Shown here: positions 62,029-64,000 of the stretch, in pieces
How the letters are laid out: each line of letters begins with the position of its first letter
How positions within the stretch are numbered: the stretch's first letter is position 1
Source: Lachnospiraceae bacterium
GTDB lineage: Bacteria; Bacillota; Clostridia; Lachnospirales; Lachnospiraceae
NCBI GenBank assembly: GCA_015056815.1
Contig: SVFN01000006.1
Coordinates: 1 to 64,000, forward strand
Length of the DNA stretch: 64,000 bases
Direction: 5' to 3'
The notes under the pieces: model-generated
What the model was told of the DNA's origin: nothing
The model's database searches: none
The model's input: only the letters and a program-made list of their open reading frames with translations
Program-made: the position numbers and the translations under genes

Positions 62029-64000
62029 ATGGACGAACAGCAAATAAAAAATCAAAACACAACCTCCTCAAAAGAATATGTGCACAAAAAGCACAGCATG
62101 CTCATACCTCTGATCCTGGTATTTGTATTCGTGGTCGTCATGGTCGTCTATACTTCCAGACTGATCTACAGTGTTGCTGTGCTTAATTCGAATGCCGTCA
62201 TTGAAGACCGGATGTTAAATGTCTCCTCTCTGATCGATAACCATTTAAATACGGCTGAAAATGTTCTGCAGATCACCTCCGATTCCGTACAGCATATGCT
62301 GATCAGCGGAAGTACTCCAGCCCGTATCCACGAATTTCTCGTGGAAGAAACAGAAAATGTGTCGGAACAGTTCGGCGAAAACTATCACGGGATCTACGGT
62401 TATATCATGAGCAAATACATGGATGGTTTAAACTGGGTGCCTCCGGAGGGCTATGATCCCAAAAGCCGCGACTGGTATATCACCGCACAGCAAAATAACG
62501 GCGAGGTTGCTTTCGTTCCTCCTTATATGGACGCACAGACCGGTAATCTGATCATCTCTGTGAGCAGAATGCTGCCGGACCGCCAGAACATCATCTCCCT
62601 GGATGTCCAGTTAAACGGCATACAGGCCATGATGAATGAGCTTTCCATCAACGGAAAGGGCTATGGTTTTGTCATCGATGATAAGGGTCTGTTCATTGCC
62701 CACAAGAACGAGACAAAAAGAGGGACAAACATCACAGACACAGAAGAAGGCAACCGCTTTTTCCGTGCACTCAAAACAACAGGTTCCGGTATCTTTAAAG
62801 ACATTTATGAGGGCAACAGTAGCACGGTATTCGTAAACAGTATCTCCAACCACTGGTATGTCGTAATGGTCGTAAACAATGATGAACTTTATAAAGAAGT
62901 GAGCAAGCAGCTGATCGTCAATATCATCATCTGCACGCTGATCTTTTTCATGATCGCAGCATTCTACTATGTCGGTCACAAAAACGAGCAGGACTATACC
63001 AAACGTATGGAAGAAATGAAATTAGAGGAACAGAAGGCTTTATATGAAAAAAAAGTGCTGGAGCTTGAAAAAGATGCCGCCAATGCATCCAATAAGGCCA
63101 AAAGTGATTTTCTTGCCAATATGTCCCATGAGATCCGCACACCGATGAATGCGATCCTCGGCATGGATGAGATGATCCTTAGAAGCTCTCCCGGCGATCC
63201 GATCCGCAAATACGCACTGAATATCCAAAGCGCCGGCAGGACACTGTTGTCCATCATCAACGGTATTCTCGACTTTTCCAAGATTGAATCGGGCAAGATG
63301 GAATTACTTCCCGTCGAGTACAACTTCTCATCCGTGATGAACGATATCGTCAACATGACCTTAAAAAAGGCACAGGATAAGGGCCTGGAATACAAGCTGC
63401 AGGTAAACGAACATATCCCTTCTGTTCTTTTGGGCGATGAGATCCGTGTCCGGCAGGTCATGCTCAATCTCATCAACAATGCCATCAAGTATACACATGA
63501 AGGAAGTGTATCGATCGCTGTTTCCTTTGACCCGGAAACGCAGATGCTCAAACTGATCGTAAAAGACACCGGTATCGGGATCAAAGAGGAAGATCTGGAC
63601 AAACTGTTTGGCTCTTTCCAGCGGCTGGAGGAAGATAAAAACCGGAATATTGAAGGAACCGGTCTCGGACTGAACATCGCCATGTGTCTCGTGAAGATGA
63701 TGGACGGAAGCATCGAGGTAGACACCCGGTATGGCGAAGGTACTACCTTTACTGCCGGAATGAAGCAAAAGGTCATCGACGATACACCGATCGGCGATTT
63801 TGCCCAGAATATCTCAAAGATCCAGGCGCATGCCGGCGGATACAAGCCTACTCTGATCGCTCCTTCGGCCCGTGTTCTGATCGTGGATGATAACGATATG
63901 AATCTGGAGGTGATCGAATCCCTTCTGGAAGACACCAAAATCAATGTCACGACAGCCAAATCCGGTACGGAGTGCCTTTCTCTCTTAAAAGAGAGAACCT
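62029..64000 (+). CDS. Hybrid histidine kinase with extracellular Cache sensor (partial, runs off right edge)
   Basis: 657 codons visible; AAAAAGGAG stands before the ATG. TM1 about residues 24-46, double-Cache-like sensor about 50-295 (RDWYITAQQNNGEVAFVPPY, GYGFVIDDKGLFIAHKN), TM2 about 300-322, coiled coil, HisKA with [12 protein letters not shown] (His367), HATPase with [36 protein letters not shown], and the start of a receiver domain ([14 protein letters not shown]). The window ends before the receiver's phosphorylated Asp. Catalytic part is closely related to the kinase at 57312-59465, but the sensor part is unrelated. It forms an operon with the DUF3798 lipoprotein. Confidence 0.9.
   Translation, partial: MDEQQIKNQNTTSSKEYVHKKHSMLIPLILVFVFVVVMVVYTSRLIYSVAVLNSNAVIEDRMLNVSSLIDNHLNTAENVLQITSDSVQHMLISGSTPARIHEFLVEETENVSEQFGENYHGIYGYIMSKYMDGLNWVPPEGYDPKSRDWYITAQQNNGEVAFVPPYMDAQTGNLIISVSRMLPDRQNIISLDVQLNGIQAMMNELSINGKGYGFVIDDKGLFIAHKNETKRGTNITDTEEGNRFFRALKTTGSGIFKDIYEGNSSTVFVNSISNHWYVVMVVNNDELYKEVSKQLIVNIIICTLIFFMIAAFYYVGHKNEQDYTKRMEEMKLEEQKALYEKKVLELEKDAANASNKAKSDFLANMSHEIRTPMNAILGMDEMILRSSPGDPIRKYALNIQSAGRTLLSIINGILDFSKIESGKMELLPVEYNFSSVMNDIVNMTLKKAQDKGLEYKLQVNEHIPSVLLGDEIRVRQVMLNLINNAIKYTHEGSVSIAVSFDPETQMLKLIVKDTGIGIKEEDLDKLFGSFQRLEEDKNRNIEGTGLGLNIAMCLVKMMDGSIEVDTRYGEGTTFTAGMKQKVIDDTPIGDFAQNISKIQAHAGGYKPTLIAPSARVLIVDDNDMNLEVIESLLEDTKINVTTAKSGTECLSLLKERT

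Noticed and set aside
62994-63959. Minus-strand open frame of 321 codons opposite the Cache hybrid kinase
   Set aside because: The plus strand encodes textbook kinase motifs; the antisense frame is Ser/Arg-rich without features.

Overview
The window looks like a chromosomal segment of a Gram-positive, endospore-forming anaerobe of the Clostridia, most likely a Lachnospiraceae member. The evidence is a firmicute-type division and wall cluster linked to spoIIGA-sigE, the forespore sigma factor gene sigG, a PflX-like radical SAM protein, BspA/DUF6273-type surface proteins, a DUF3798 lipoprotein, and the protein sequences themselves. The genus assignment is inference. No rRNA, tRNA, CRISPR array or complete insertion sequence was recognised. 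Every protein-coding gene from the left edge to about 60.2 kb lies on the minus strand; only the last two genes are on the plus strand.

Layout, left to right. 1-3.2 kb is an AT-rich accessory patch: an acyltransferase flanked by two detached pieces of an RlmD-type C-terminal tail, an HTH protein and a DinB-like protein. 3.2-6.4 kb carries rlmD, a PflX-like radical SAM gene and a DUF5688 gene. 6.6-10.7 kb carries efp, a compact yqeG-aroE-aroK-aroQ operon with overlapping genes, and nrdR. 10.8-23.2 kb is a sporulation region in which sigE/spoIIGA and sigG, usually adjacent in related bacteria, are separated by a serine protease, a DUF6273/LRR surface protein, a PD-(D/E)XK nuclease and the wreck of an ADP-ribosylglycohydrolase gene. 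23.3-36.8 kb is the dcw cluster, transcribed mraZ-rsmH-ftsL-like-pbp-pbp-mraY-murD-ftsW-murA-ftsQ-ftsZ and running into spoIIGA-sigE. 37-46.5 kb has lgt, ychF, an HD-GYP-like protein, a DUF202-like protein, a glycosyltransferase, a coiled-coil protein, a chemoreceptor and a C_GCAxxG_C_C protein. 46.7-57 kb is one gene for a secreted protein of about 3,438 residues. 57.3-64 kb is a signalling region with two paralogous hybrid histidine kinases, a Pr6Pr-like membrane protein and a DUF3798 lipoprotein.

The most interesting material is at the right end. An identical operator layout, two TATTCGGTC repeats 21 bp apart and exactly 11 bp upstream of a TTGAAA -35 box, precedes both the giant surface protein gene and the Pr6Pr-hybrid kinase operon. 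It suggests a small unrecognised regulon linking a membrane sensor system to a giant adhesin. The adhesin mRNA also has a folded leader with a weak resemblance to c-di-GMP-I riboswitches. In the divergent region next to the second operator are three tandem ~110-bp units that fold into long stems with compensatory base changes, ending in a terminator-like hairpin just before the lipoprotein gene.

Starts were chosen from Shine-Dalgarno spacing and family length. Functions of recognised families rest on visible motifs; regulatory proposals are inference and are marked as such.
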